In this document: positions 51,586-59,045 of the stretch, piece after piece
Layout: every line of letters starts with the position of its first letter
Position numbering within the stretch: the first letter of the stretch is position 1
Assembly: GCA_947493995.1 (NCBI GenBank)
Contig: CANLTJ010000003.1
Span: 341,298-405,297 of the forward strand
Direction of reading: 5' to 3'
DNA: 64,000 bases
Source: an uncultured Arachnia sp.
GTDB lineage: Bacteria; Actinomycetota; Actinomycetes; Propionibacteriales; Propionibacteriaceae
The notes under the pieces: generated by a model
The model's database searches: none
What the model was told of the DNA's origin: nothing
The model's input: the letters and a program-made list of their open reading frames with translations, nothing else
Program-made: the position numbers and the translations under genes

Positions 51586-52641
51586 TCACCGTTTCCGAAC
51601 TGCTGACGAGTACTGCTCGCGGACAAGCGGTCCGAGAACATCCCAACTCCAGGGGCGAGCAGATTTGTGAAGGAGGACGGGATCCTCTGGAATCTGCACA
51701 ACCGACTGGATGGCGGCGAGAGCCGCGTCGACGTCTCCTCGGGGGAACGTGCGTCCGGTTCGCGACGTGGCGAGCACGTCCACGAAGCCGGGCAGGTCGC
51801 TCGCCACCACGGAACATCCCGCCGCGAGAGCTTCCACGAGGATGAGCCCGAAGCTCTCCCCGAACAGATTCGGCGCCAGCAGCACATCCACCTGCTGCAG
51901 TGTCCGGGTCAGCATGTCGTCGTCCACGACCCCCCACAGCCGCACCGGCCCGGGAGCCGCCCTTCCCGGTCCCAGCGCCACGAAATCGGCATCCATGCCC
52001 GCCTCACGGGCACGCTCAGCGACCGCACGGAAGATCGGGAATCCTTTGCGTGCCTCATCAAGTCGCCCCAGGAATGCGATCCGTGGGCGGTCTCCACCGC
52101 GCCAGCCGTGACACTCGGGCGGTGGGTCGGGCAGCAGCACACCGTTGCCAATGATCTGAGGAATGCTGCCGGTCGTCACGGTTGCGCTCTGCTGGGCGGC
52201 GACCGATACCGCAACGGCCACCCGGGGAGGCAGAGCTGCCGCTCGTCTACGCAGGACCGTGGTCAGGATCCGGGAGGGGGTGAAACTCGCATGGTGAGTG
52301 ACCACGAGATTCTCGGCGCCGCGTGCCGCGGCGAATGCGATACCGGGGGTCAGCGGTTCGTGGACATGGACCACGTCGGCATCATCGATGGCGCGCAGTG
52401 CGGCGCGGCACTGACGTGGCAAAACGGCCAGCTGGGCGACGGAGCCGTTGAACGGCAGATTCACCGAACGTCCCATCAGGCGCACGGAGACACCGTCAGA
52501 CACCGACACTCTTCGGGTTCCGGGCGCGATCACCGTCACCTGATCCCCGCGAGCCGCCAGCCAGGTTGCAAGCCCCAGGACGTGGGTTCCGACACCCCCC
52601 GGCACGTCCAGGGAGTAGGGACAGAGCAGTGCCACGTGCAC
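51586..52641 (-). CDS. pimA: Phosphatidylinositol alpha-mannosyltransferase (PimA-like GT4)
   Basis: A 351-residue GT-B glycosyltransferase. The N-domain starts VALLCPYSLDVPGGVGTHVLGLA, and VVHVHEPLTPG and VTHHASF follow. The C-domain has RIAFLGRLDEARKGF and the donor-binding FGESFGLILVEALAAGCSVVASDLPG. PimA transfers the first mannose from GDP-mannose to phosphatidylinositol at the inner membrane face. AAGGGTGAGAG precedes the GTG at 52641. It is next to PatA, which acylates its product. Confidence 0.9.
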   Translation of the reverse strand: MHVALLCPYSLDVPGGVGTHVLGLATWLAARGDQVTVIAPGTRRVSVSDGVSVRLMGRSVNLPFNGSVAQLAVLPRQCRAALRAIDDADVVHVHEPLTPGIAFAAARGAENLVVTHHASFTPSRILTTVLRRRAAALPPRVAVAVSVAAQQSATVTTGSIPQIIGNGVLLPDPPPECHGWRGGDRPRIAFLGRLDEARKGFPIFRAVAERAREAGMDADFVALGPGRAAPGPVRLWGVVDDDMLTRTLQQVDVLLAPNLFGESFGLILVEALAAGCSVVASDLPGFVDVLATSRTGRTFPRGDVDAALAAIQSVVQIPEDPVLLHKSARPWSWDVLGPLVREQYSSAVRKR

Positions 52642-52648
52642 GTCGCTC

Positions 52649-53503
52649 TCACCCTTCCCGGAAGAGCGGCTGCAGCATGAGCCAGTCGGTGGGAGACTGC
52701 CGTACGGCATCGGCGATCTGCCTCACGGCTTCCCCCATCATCACTTCCGGCGAGGCCCTGGGAATGACGTCCCCAATGAGGAGCCTCACACGATCCCCGT
52801 GGAACCGTGTGGTGACCACCCGCATGTCGCACCCAGTGAGCCGCGCCAGCAACGCCGGCCCGACGGGGACCCGGACGATGCGGCCGGAGCACGGCCACGC
52901 AACATCAACGCCATGGCCTGAGAGGTCACGATCTCCCAGAAGACAGACGGCCTCTCCCCTGCGCACCGATGCTGCGAGATGCCTGATGAGGTCCGGTTGG
53001 TCCATCGGGAGGATGTCCATCCCCATGCTGGCGCGCGCGTCCCGGAAGCGCTCGTAGAGCCCGCGGGGCAACCTCTCGGCCACGCTCATGACCTTGATGC
53101 CCACCCGCGCGGCCCATGCCCCGGCGAAGTCCCAGCTGCCCATGTGGGGCAGGACCAGCACGACACCCGGCCCTGCAAGTGACCTGCGTAGTGCGGTGAG
53201 ATCGTCGTCGCTGATGATGACGCGACTGAGGATGTCGGAATCGCTCCAGTACGCCAGCGACAGGGACATGAGGTTGTTGCGCAGCCACGATGAGACCAGG
53301 GTGCGCCGTTCACGAGGCGTTGGTGGCCGTCCGATGGCTGTGGACACGTTGGTCTCCCACTGCTGCAAGCCCTTCAGTGGAAGCGCTGCCACCGGCCACG
53401 GCAGGACGGTGCACAGTGCACGTCTGCCCCAGTGCGGGAGTCGCGATCCGAGCGTCCACACCACCGACGTCACTACGGGCCTGGCGCGTCGGGCGCACCT
53501 CAT
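52649..53503 (-). CDS. patA: Phosphatidylinositol-mannoside acyltransferase (PatA-like)
   Basis: A 284-residue lysophospholipid-acyltransferase-fold enzyme of the LpxL/PatA family. The catalytic H-x4-D is in LPHMGSWDFAG, and the acyl-acceptor site region is LLGDRDLSGHGVDVAWPCSG. PatA acylates the 6-OH of the first mannose of PIM on the cytoplasmic face of the membrane. The ATG overlaps the HIT-gene stop in ATGA. In Mycobacterium the gene order is the same except for pgsA1. Confidence 0.9.
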   Translation of the reverse strand: MRCARRARPVVTSVVWTLGSRLPHWGRRALCTVLPWPVAALPLKGLQQWETNVSTAIGRPPTPRERRTLVSSWLRNNLMSLSLAYWSDSDILSRVIISDDDLTALRRSLAGPGVVLVLPHMGSWDFAGAWAARVGIKVMSVAERLPRGLYERFRDARASMGMDILPMDQPDLIRHLAASVRRGEAVCLLGDRDLSGHGVDVAWPCSGRIVRVPVGPALLARLTGCDMRVVTTRFHGDRVRLLIGDVIPRASPEVMMGEAVRQIADAVRQSPTDWLMLQPLFREG

Positions 53504-54051
53504 GCGGTGGACGAATCCCAGGCGTCCGCGAGTTGCTGACGTGCATCCCCGAGCAGCTGGGGCAGGGCTCGGGTCTGGGCAATGATCGGTAGGAAATTCA
53601 TGTCGCCTCCCCATCGCGGAACGACGTGCTGGTGGAGGTGGGCGGCGATCCCGGCCCCGGCGACGGCGCCCTGATTCATGCCGAGGTTGAAGCCGGCGGG
53701 ATTGCTGACCTCACGAACGACCCGCATCGCCCGCTGCGTGAGTTCGGCAATATCGCGAGTCTCCTCCACGGTGAGGTCCGTGTAATCGGACACGTGGCGG
53801 TAGGGGCACACCAGCAGGTGCCCCGGGGAGTAGGGGAAAAGGTTCATCACGACGTAGGCATGCTCGCCGCGCCACACGATGAGACCGTCCTCGTCAGTTC
53901 TGGTGGGGCTGGTGCAGAACGGACAATCGCCCTCCTCCTTCGGCTTCCCTTCTCCTTGGATGTAGACCATCCGGTGTGGCGTCCACAGGCGCTGAAACGC
54001 GTCCGGGGCGCCGGCCAGCTCTGCGGGGTCCTGCACCTCCACGTCAGGCAT
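53500..54051 (-). CDS. HIT-domain protein (Ap4A phosphorylase/hydrolase type, Rv2613c-like)
   Basis: A 183-residue HIT protein with CPFC zinc-type cysteines in the N-terminus, [20 protein letters not shown], and the catalytic histidine triad [10 protein letters not shown]. The Mycobacterium homologue Rv2613c is a diadenosine tetraphosphate phosphorylase. It overlaps thrS by 8 nt and patA by 4 nt. Confidence 0.92.
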   Translation of the reverse strand: MPDVEVQDPAELAGAPDAFQRLWTPHRMVYIQGEGKPKEEGDCPFCTSPTRTDEDGLIVWRGEHAYVVMNLFPYSPGHLLVCPYRHVSDYTDLTVEETRDIAELTQRAMRVVREVSNPAGFNLGMNQGAVAGAGIAAHLHQHVVPRWGGDMNFLPIIAQTRALPQLLGDARQQLADAWDSSTA

Positions 54052-56062
54052 CGGCACTCGGTCCCTCGTTGTTCCGCGACTGCACGAACTCCACAATCTC
54101 CCGGACCGCTTCCTGCACGGGGACGCCGTTGCGTTGTGATCCGTCGCGATACCGGAAGGACACGGAGTCGGCGTCCCTGTCGTCGCCTCCGGCAATCAGC
54201 ATGAACGGGACCTTCTGTTTCTGGGCGTTGCGGATCTTCTTGCCGAACCTGTCATCGGTGGTGTCCAGCTCGGTGCGGATGCCCTCCGTGTGCAGCTGCG
54301 TCAGAATTCCGTCGAGGTAGTCGTCGAACTCCGATGCGACGGGGATGCCGAGCACCTGGACCGGTGCCAGCCATGCTGGGAAGGCGCCCGCGTAGTGCTC
54401 GGTCAGCACGCCGAAGAACCGCTCGATGGAGCCGAACAGTGCGCGGTGGATCATCACGGGACGTTGGCGGGTGCCGTCGGAGGCCTGGTACTCGAGTTCG
54501 AACAGCTCCGGCAGGTTGAAGTCGAGTTGGATGGTGGACATCTGCCAGGTGCGTCCAATGGCGTCCTTCGCCTGGATGGAGATTTTGGGTCCGTAGAAGG
54601 CGGCGCCGCCTGGATCCTCCACGAGTTCCAGTCCGGAAGCGGTGGCCACCTCTCGCAGGGTGTCGGTGGCCTCCTCCCACGTGGCGTCGTCGCCCACGAA
54701 CTTCTCGGGGTTCTTGCTGGAAACCTCCAGGTAAAAGTCGTTAAGGCCGTAGTCCTTGAGTAGTTCGAGCACGAACTGCAGCAGGCGCGCCAGTTCGTCC
54801 CGCATCTGTTCGCGGGTGCAGTAGATGTGGGCGTCGTCCTGGGTGAAACCACGTGCCCGGGTGAGGCCGTGGACCACGCCCGACTTCTCGTTGCGATACA
54901 CCGTCCCGAATTCGAACAACCGCAGAGGAAGCTCACGGTAGGAGCGGCCCCGGGAGGCGAAGATGAGGTTGTGCATGGGGCAGTTCATGGGTTTGAGGTA
55001 ATAGTCCGCGCCCTGCTTGGTGAGGTTGCCGTCGGCGTCGTACTCGGCGTCCATGCGCATGGGCGGGTACATGCCGTCGGCGTACCACTCGAGGTGCCCG
55101 GAGGTCTCGAACAGCTTTGCCTTGGTGAGGTGCGGGGTGGTGACGAAGGAGTAGTTCTCCGCGATGTGACGACGACGCGAGTACTCCTCCATCTCCATAC
55201 GGATCATGGCGCCCTTGGGATGGAACACCGCCAGGCCGGAGCCGATCTCGTCGGGGAAGCTGAAGAGGTCAAGCTCGGCGCCGAGCTTGCGGTGGTCACG
55301 CTTGGCGGCCTCGACCATTCTGGTGTGGTAGGCCTTGAGGTCGTCCCGGGTGGCCCATGCGGTGCCGTAGACGCGCTGCAGGGTGGCGTTGCGCTGGTCG
55401 CCGCGCCAGTAGGCTGCCGAGACCTTGGTCAGGGCGACGGCCTGGATGTAGCCGGTGTGGGGCACGTGGGGACCGCGGCACAGATCCTTCCAGGCGACGG
55501 TGCCGTCACGGCGAACGTTGTCATAGATCGTGAGTTCGCCAGCACCCACCTCGACGGATGAGCCGTCGTCGTCGGAGGCGTTGCCCTTCAGGGCTACCAG
55601 TTCAAGTTTGAACGGTTCATCGGCCAGCTCCGCGCGCGCCTCGTCGTCGGACAGGGCACGGCGGACGAACTTCTGCTTCTCCCGGACGATCTGGCCCATC
55701 TGCTTCTCGATGGCCGTCAGGTCCTCGGGGGTCAGTGGCTCTGTCTGGAAATCGTAGTAGAAGCCGTCGACGATGGGCGGCCCGATGCCGAGCTTTGCCG
55801 TCGGAATCAGGTGCTGCACCGCCTGGGCGGTGACGTGCGCGGCCGAGTGGCGGACGATCGCGAGTCCGTCCGGCTCGAAGTTGAGGACGGGCTCGACGAC
55901 GTCACCGTCCGCAAGCTCTGTGGCCAGGTCGAGGAGTTCGCCGTCGCGGCGCATCGCCACGACGCTCCGATCGGTTCCGAAAAGGTCGAGTCCCGTCGTA
56001 GTGGCGGCCAGATCGACCTTGTCGGATCCTTCTGGCCGGGTGATGGTGATGACGCCACTCAC
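54044..56062 (-). CDS. thrS: Threonyl-tRNA synthetase
   Basis: A 672-residue class-II synthetase. It has a TGS domain (about 1-60), the editing-domain [14 protein letters not shown], then [10 protein letters not shown], the catalytic motif regions ([10 protein letters not shown] zinc site, [30 protein letters not shown]), and the anticodon-binding domain ([36 protein letters not shown]). The start is GTG at 56062 with GAGAGGAAA upstream. No T-box leader is seen upstream. It heads the leftward PIM block. Confidence 0.96.
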   Translation of the reverse strand: MSGVITITRPEGSDKVDLAATTTGLDLFGTDRSVVAMRRDGELLDLATELADGDVVEPVLNFEPDGLAIVRHSAAHVTAQAVQHLIPTAKLGIGPPIVDGFYYDFQTEPLTPEDLTAIEKQMGQIVREKQKFVRRALSDDEARAELADEPFKLELVALKGNASDDDGSSVEVGAGELTIYDNVRRDGTVAWKDLCRGPHVPHTGYIQAVALTKVSAAYWRGDQRNATLQRVYGTAWATRDDLKAYHTRMVEAAKRDHRKLGAELDLFSFPDEIGSGLAVFHPKGAMIRMEMEEYSRRRHIAENYSFVTTPHLTKAKLFETSGHLEWYADGMYPPMRMDAEYDADGNLTKQGADYYLKPMNCPMHNLIFASRGRSYRELPLRLFEFGTVYRNEKSGVVHGLTRARGFTQDDAHIYCTREQMRDELARLLQFVLELLKDYGLNDFYLEVSSKNPEKFVGDDATWEEATDTLREVATASGLELVEDPGGAAFYGPKISIQAKDAIGRTWQMSTIQLDFNLPELFELEYQASDGTRQRPVMIHRALFGSIERFFGVLTEHYAGAFPAWLAPVQVLGIPVASEFDDYLDGILTQLHTEGIRTELDTTDDRFGKKIRNAQKQKVPFMLIAGGDDRDADSVSFRYRDGSQRNGVPVQEAVREIVEFVQSRNNEGPSADA

Positions 56063-56205
56063 TGGGATTTCCTCTCGGGGCAGGTATGCAAATCGTGTCG
56101 CCCGCGCTCGTCGTGCAGGAGGCACGCCCAGCATTCTGCCCTACGTGAGCCCAGACCTCTATCTCGTCCCTGCTCGCAGCACTGAAGGGTCACGCCCCAG
56201 ATGGG

Positions 56206-56493
56206 TTATCGCCCCGCGACAAGGCCACCGAACTCCGGGTTGCTCTTGATGTGACGGGCGACATAAGGACAGGTGGGTTTCACCATCAGCCCTCCCTCGG
56301 CGATGTCCCTGAGTGCGAAGTCTGTGAGGGCGGAAGCATAGCCCTGACCGCCGTGCTCCGGATCCACCTCGGTGTGGAAGAGGTCAACCACGTCGCCCTC
56401 CCTGCGGTAGTCGATCAATCCGATCCGTGCATCATCGAGGTGCAACTCGTAGCGGTGCTTCTCATCGTTCTTCATGAGCTTGGTCTCCGACAT
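56206..56493 (-). CDS. Small GNAT-type acetyltransferase (YjdJ-like)
   Basis: A 95-residue compact GNAT of the YidJ/YjdJ type: RIGLIDYRREGDVVDLFHTE, VDPEHGGQGYASALTDFAL and VKPTCPYVARHIKSNPEF. The substrate is unknown. The ATG at 56493 is chosen; the ATG at 56475 (MKNDEK) is possible. It converges on nothing and is divergent from the methyltransferase gene. Confidence 0.85.
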   Translation of the reverse strand: MSETKLMKNDEKHRYELHLDDARIGLIDYRREGDVVDLFHTEVDPEHGGQGYASALTDFALRDIAEGGLMVKPTCPYVARHIKSNPEFGGLVAGR

Positions 56494-56604
56494 GTGCTCA
56501 ACCCTACTGTCCGTGACGCCCAGCGTCGGTGCGTGAGTGTGTGTGCAGCCGTGCTGATCGGGAATTCGCTGACCACCGGCCGCATTGGAGGGCAGGATGG
56601 TTGC

Positions 56605-57237
56605 ATGAGCATTTTCGACGACATGGCACAGACGTGGGACGACAAGCCGGACAGGGCGGAGCGGGCCAGGGTGGTGAGCGATCGGCTGCGTGAGACACTC
56701 GACTTCGACGGCGTCCAGGCCGGACTCGAGTATGGCTGCGGCACGGGGCAGTTGAGTTTCGCGTTGGCCGATGTCCTCCCCCACTGCCTTCTCGTGGACA
56801 CCTCGCTGGAAATGCTGAAGATGGCGGAGCGCGGGATAGCCGAACGGAAACTCCAGTGGGACACGGAGCGCCGCAACTTTGCCACGGAGTCGTTGGATCA
56901 TCCGGAAAACATTGCCGATGTCGTGTTCTCCCTCCAGGTTCTTCACCACGTGGACGACTTGGAGACAACTGTCCGCAACATGGGGCGCGCGCTCAAACCC
57001 GGCGGCCAGATTGCACTCATGGACCTCCCGAAGGGATCCTCGGGCTTCCACCACGGCACCGGACACGATCCGGCAGACAACCCGCATCTCGATGGTTTGG
57101 ACCGTGGCGAGCTGGAGCAGCTGCTCGAAGGTGCCGGATTCTCCGACATCACGTGGCACGAGGACATCGAGCTCCACCGGGACACGGAGAACGGGAGCGA
57201 GCCCTACACGCTGTTTCTCGTCACCGCCCGCGTGTGA
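56605..57237 (+). CDS. SAM-dependent class-I methyltransferase
   Basis: A 210-residue methyltransferase with the SAM motif GLEYGCGTGQLSFAL, then LLVDTSLEMLKMAE and VFSLQVLHHVDDLETTVRNM, and the GGQIALMDLPKG strand. Homologues are annotated only as class-I methyltransferases; the substrate is unknown. AGGA precedes the ATG at 56605 by 7 nt. Its last 17 nt overlap the convergent GNAT gene. Confidence 0.88.
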   Translation: MSIFDDMAQTWDDKPDRAERARVVSDRLRETLDFDGVQAGLEYGCGTGQLSFALADVLPHCLLVDTSLEMLKMAERGIAERKLQWDTERRNFATESLDHPENIADVVFSLQVLHHVDDLETTVRNMGRALKPGGQIALMDLPKGSSGFHHGTGHDPADNPHLDGLDRGELEQLLEGAGFSDITWHEDIELHRDTENGSEPYTLFLVTARV

Positions 57238-57721
57238 GCCCCGTCGGCTGATCGAGGCGAAACTCTCGAGCAATGGGCAGGCGCATCGTCGGATCGTGGC
57301 GTGTCCGCCACCCCATCGACTTGTACAGCGCTGTTCCGTCCGCGCTTGCGGACAGATCGACCACCTCTGCCGGCGTCTCGTTCCGGAACCACTCCAGCAG
57401 CGCCGTCATGCAGGCGCGGGCATGGCCGCCGCGACGGTGGCACTCGACGGTGACGACATTGGAGATGTGTCCCCGCACGTCGGTCACGCTAGAGGGCGAA
57501 GGCGGTGCGGTGTGCAGGTAGCCGAGCGCGCAGGACACGACAGAGCCTTCAACCTCGACGACGTAGACGCATGCCTCGCTTCCCAGACGCTCGGACAACC
57601 AAGCCGCCGTCGAGTCGCGCCATTCAGGTCTCGAAACGCCTTCACTTCCCATTTCGGCGAACAGCAGCGCCTGCAGTTCAACCAGGTCGGGGATGTCATC
57701 AGCTGTGGCACGTCGCAACAT
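57221..57721 (-). CDS. GNAT-family N-acetyltransferase
   Basis: A 166-residue acetyltransferase. It has the N-terminal LRRATADDIPDLVELQALLF, the motif A region SNVVTVECHRRGGHARACMTALLE, and the C-terminal DGTALYKSMGW. The ATG at 57721 fits the conserved N-terminus; the ATG at 57745 is an alternative. It converges with the methyltransferase gene by a 17-nt overlap. Confidence 0.85.
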   Translation of the reverse strand: MLRRATADDIPDLVELQALLFAEMGSEGVSRPEWRDSTAAWLSERLGSEACVYVVEVEGSVVSCALGYLHTAPPSPSSVTDVRGHISNVVTVECHRRGGHARACMTALLEWFRNETPAEVVDLSASADGTALYKSMGWRTRHDPTMRLPIAREFRLDQPTGLTRGR

Positions 57722-57817
57722 GCTGACAGTGTTGCGCACGATCATCCGAACAGCTAGCTGCCGTGCACCCGACAGGGACGCCGGTGCGACTGCCGTCGTG
57801 GGGCGTATGCTGCGTCC

Positions 57818-57964
57818 ATGAGCGAAAATACTCCCGAACAAGACCGTCCCGCCACCGGGGGCGAGAAACTCGAAGACGACGACCAAGGCGCTGGTATCGG
57901 CTTCGACGACGAAGCCAACACTCTCGAGCCCGAAGAGGAGCCCGAGGCCACCGAGTCCAAGTGA
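57818..57964 (+). CDS. Very small acidic protein
   Basis: A 48-residue disordered protein, MSENTPEQDRPATGGEKLED, then GIGFDDEANTLEPEEEPEA. Similar small acidic proteins with a (D/E)xNTLEPEE-type end occur in actinobacteria as far as I recall; none has a known function. It overlaps no other gene except antisense noise. Composition and a clean ATG-to-TGA frame support it. Confidence 0.55.
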   Translation: MSENTPEQDRPATGGEKLEDDDQGAGIGFDDEANTLEPEEEPEATESK

Positions 57965-58030
57965 CCCGAGCGCTTCATTGCTCGCATCCGCAGCCAGCTG
58001 TTGATGGGCTTGAAGCTGCCATCAGTCCGG

Positions 58031-58423
58031 TCAGCTTGCCGGATGGAGTGGCAGCAAGCCAAAGTCTCGCGCAGCGTCGCTCATTCGTGCGTCGTACGTC
58101 ACAATCGAGTCGACACCAATGGCAAGAGCAGCGGCAAGGTGAATGGCGTCAAGCGATCGCAGGTGGGTCCCCGGCAGTAAGCCGGCCTGGGTGAGGATCG
58201 CGGGGTTCAGTTGATACACGTCGAGACGATCCAGCAGATCGGTGACGTGGCGCTGGCTCACCCTTTCCAGGCGTTGCACAACCCTCCGCAGCTCCGTTTC
58301 CACCAACCGGCATGCAACCAGTGTGGGACGCTCGGACTCAATTGCCCGGATCAGGTGGGCGGACTCCTGCTCAGCGACGATCAGCTTGATTGCAGCCGAG
58401 CTGTCGAGATACCACGTGCTCAC
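58031..58423 (-). CDS. PIN-domain toxin (VapC-like)
   Basis: A 130-residue PIN ribonuclease. Active-site acidic residues are in WYLDSSAAIKLIVAEQESA (Asp then Glu), ACRLVETELRR and RSLDAIHLAAALAIGVDSIVTYDARM (Asp). The start is GTG and overlaps the antitoxin stop in GTGA, so translation is coupled. It is the toxin of a Phd-PIN type II module. Confidence 0.87.
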   Translation of the reverse strand: MSTWYLDSSAAIKLIVAEQESAHLIRAIESERPTLVACRLVETELRRVVQRLERVSQRHVTDLLDRLDVYQLNPAILTQAGLLPGTHLRSLDAIHLAAALAIGVDSIVTYDARMSDAARDFGLLPLHPAS

Positions 58424-58662
58424 CTTTCCGCGCGCAGTTCGTCGAGCAGCTCCTCTGTCGTTGTGTCGATGGATACCAGGTCTTGAGTGGAGAACCGCGC
58501 GGGGCGCCTCGCCGGCCGATACGCCAAGTGCCCCTCCGTCAAAGGCATGATGCGTGCTACCGGCGTTCCGCGGCGGGTCACCACGAACGTCTCCCCATCC
58601 TCCACCTCGCGCAACACCTGCCCGCTGTCGTTGCGCATTTCCCGTTGACTGATCGTCCGCAT
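58420..58662 (-). CDS. Phd/YefM-family antitoxin
   Basis: An 80-residue antitoxin. The N-terminal Phd/YefM fold (MRTISQREMRNDSGQVLREV, then GETFVVTRRGTPVARIMPL) binds DNA. The C-terminal part (TEELLDELRAER) would bind the PIN toxin. GGAG precedes the ATG by 3 nt. The promoter region contains direct repeats at 58670-58688. Confidence 0.87.
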   Translation of the reverse strand: MRTISQREMRNDSGQVLREVEDGETFVVTRRGTPVARIMPLTEGHLAYRPARRPARFSTQDLVSIDTTTEELLDELRAER

Positions 58663-58669
58663 GTCTCCA

Positions 58670-58688
58670 GTGTAGCAACGGTGTAGCA
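58670..58688 (-). promoter_or_regulatory. Direct repeats and -10 of the Phd-PIN operon
   Basis: GTGTAGCA occurs twice, 11 bp apart (58670-58677 and 58681-58688), one helical turn. On the minus strand the first copy includes TACACT, a possible -10, directly before the start region. This is a candidate antitoxin-binding site. Confidence 0.45.
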
Positions 58689-58839
58689 CTTGGAACTGCT
58701 CCTCATTCATAGTTGCGAAGCGAACAGAGGGTGGCGACGTGCCGGTCCACGACAGACTTCTTCAATCAAATCGCCGCTGTGGCGGAGCGCATATCTAACC
58801 GGGGGTTCTGGCCCGGTTCGTGCGGGAGGAGGTGCCTCA

Positions 58840-58869
58840 TTGACACGGCGGGGGTTGCCTTACTAGTGT
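58840..58869 (+). promoter_or_regulatory. Promoter of the leader peptide-ABC exporter unit
   Basis: A consensus -35 TTGACA (58840-58845), an 18-nt spacer and an actinobacterial TAnnnT-type -10 TAGTGT (58864-58869). Transcription would start near 58876, about a dozen nt before the leader-peptide ribosome-binding site. Confidence 0.7.
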
Positions 58870-58897
58870 TCCCCTGTCGTCGACCCCAAGGAGGTGC

Positions 58898-58954
58898 ATG
58901 AAGATGTTGATCTACTCTCGTGCTCCTGGTCGGCCCCGCGCGATCACCGCCTGA
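58898..58954 (+). CDS. 18-residue leader peptide before the ABC exporter
   Basis: The frame MKMLIYSRAPGRPRAITA follows the best Shine-Dalgarno sequence in the region, AAGGAGGTG (58888-58896), by only a C. It begins about 22 nt after the predicted transcription start. It ends 91 nt before the exporter ATG. Its basic, Pro/Arg-rich second half (RAPGRPRA) is of the kind that can slow ribosomes. It is probably a regulatory uORF that senses ribosome-targeting or other stress (inference). The strong ribosome-binding site is much better than that of the exporter. Confidence 0.65.
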   Translation: MKMLIYSRAPGRPRAITA

Positions 58955-58976
58955 GCTGAAACCGCGCCCGCTACTC

Positions 58977-59027
58977 GACGCCCACGGCGTCCCATCTCCT
59001 TTTCCTTGTCGCGTCACCAGACGCCGT
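58977..59027 (+). promoter_or_regulatory. Mutually exclusive hairpins (attenuator candidate)
   Basis: GACGCC (58977-58982) pairs with GGCGTC (58986-58991) around CAC, followed by CCATCTCCTTTTCCTT, which resembles an intrinsic terminator. Alternatively ACGGCGTC (58984-58991) pairs with GACGCCGT (59020-59027). In addition AGGAGG of the leader ribosome-binding site (58889-58894) is complementary to CCTCCT (59037-59042) just before the exporter start. Confidence 0.5.
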
Positions 59028-59045
59028 CCGTCAGGACCTCCTCAC

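Noticed and set aside
56063..56205. T-box leader before thrS
   Set aside because: No T-box sequence or specifier stem is visible, and the gap is short.
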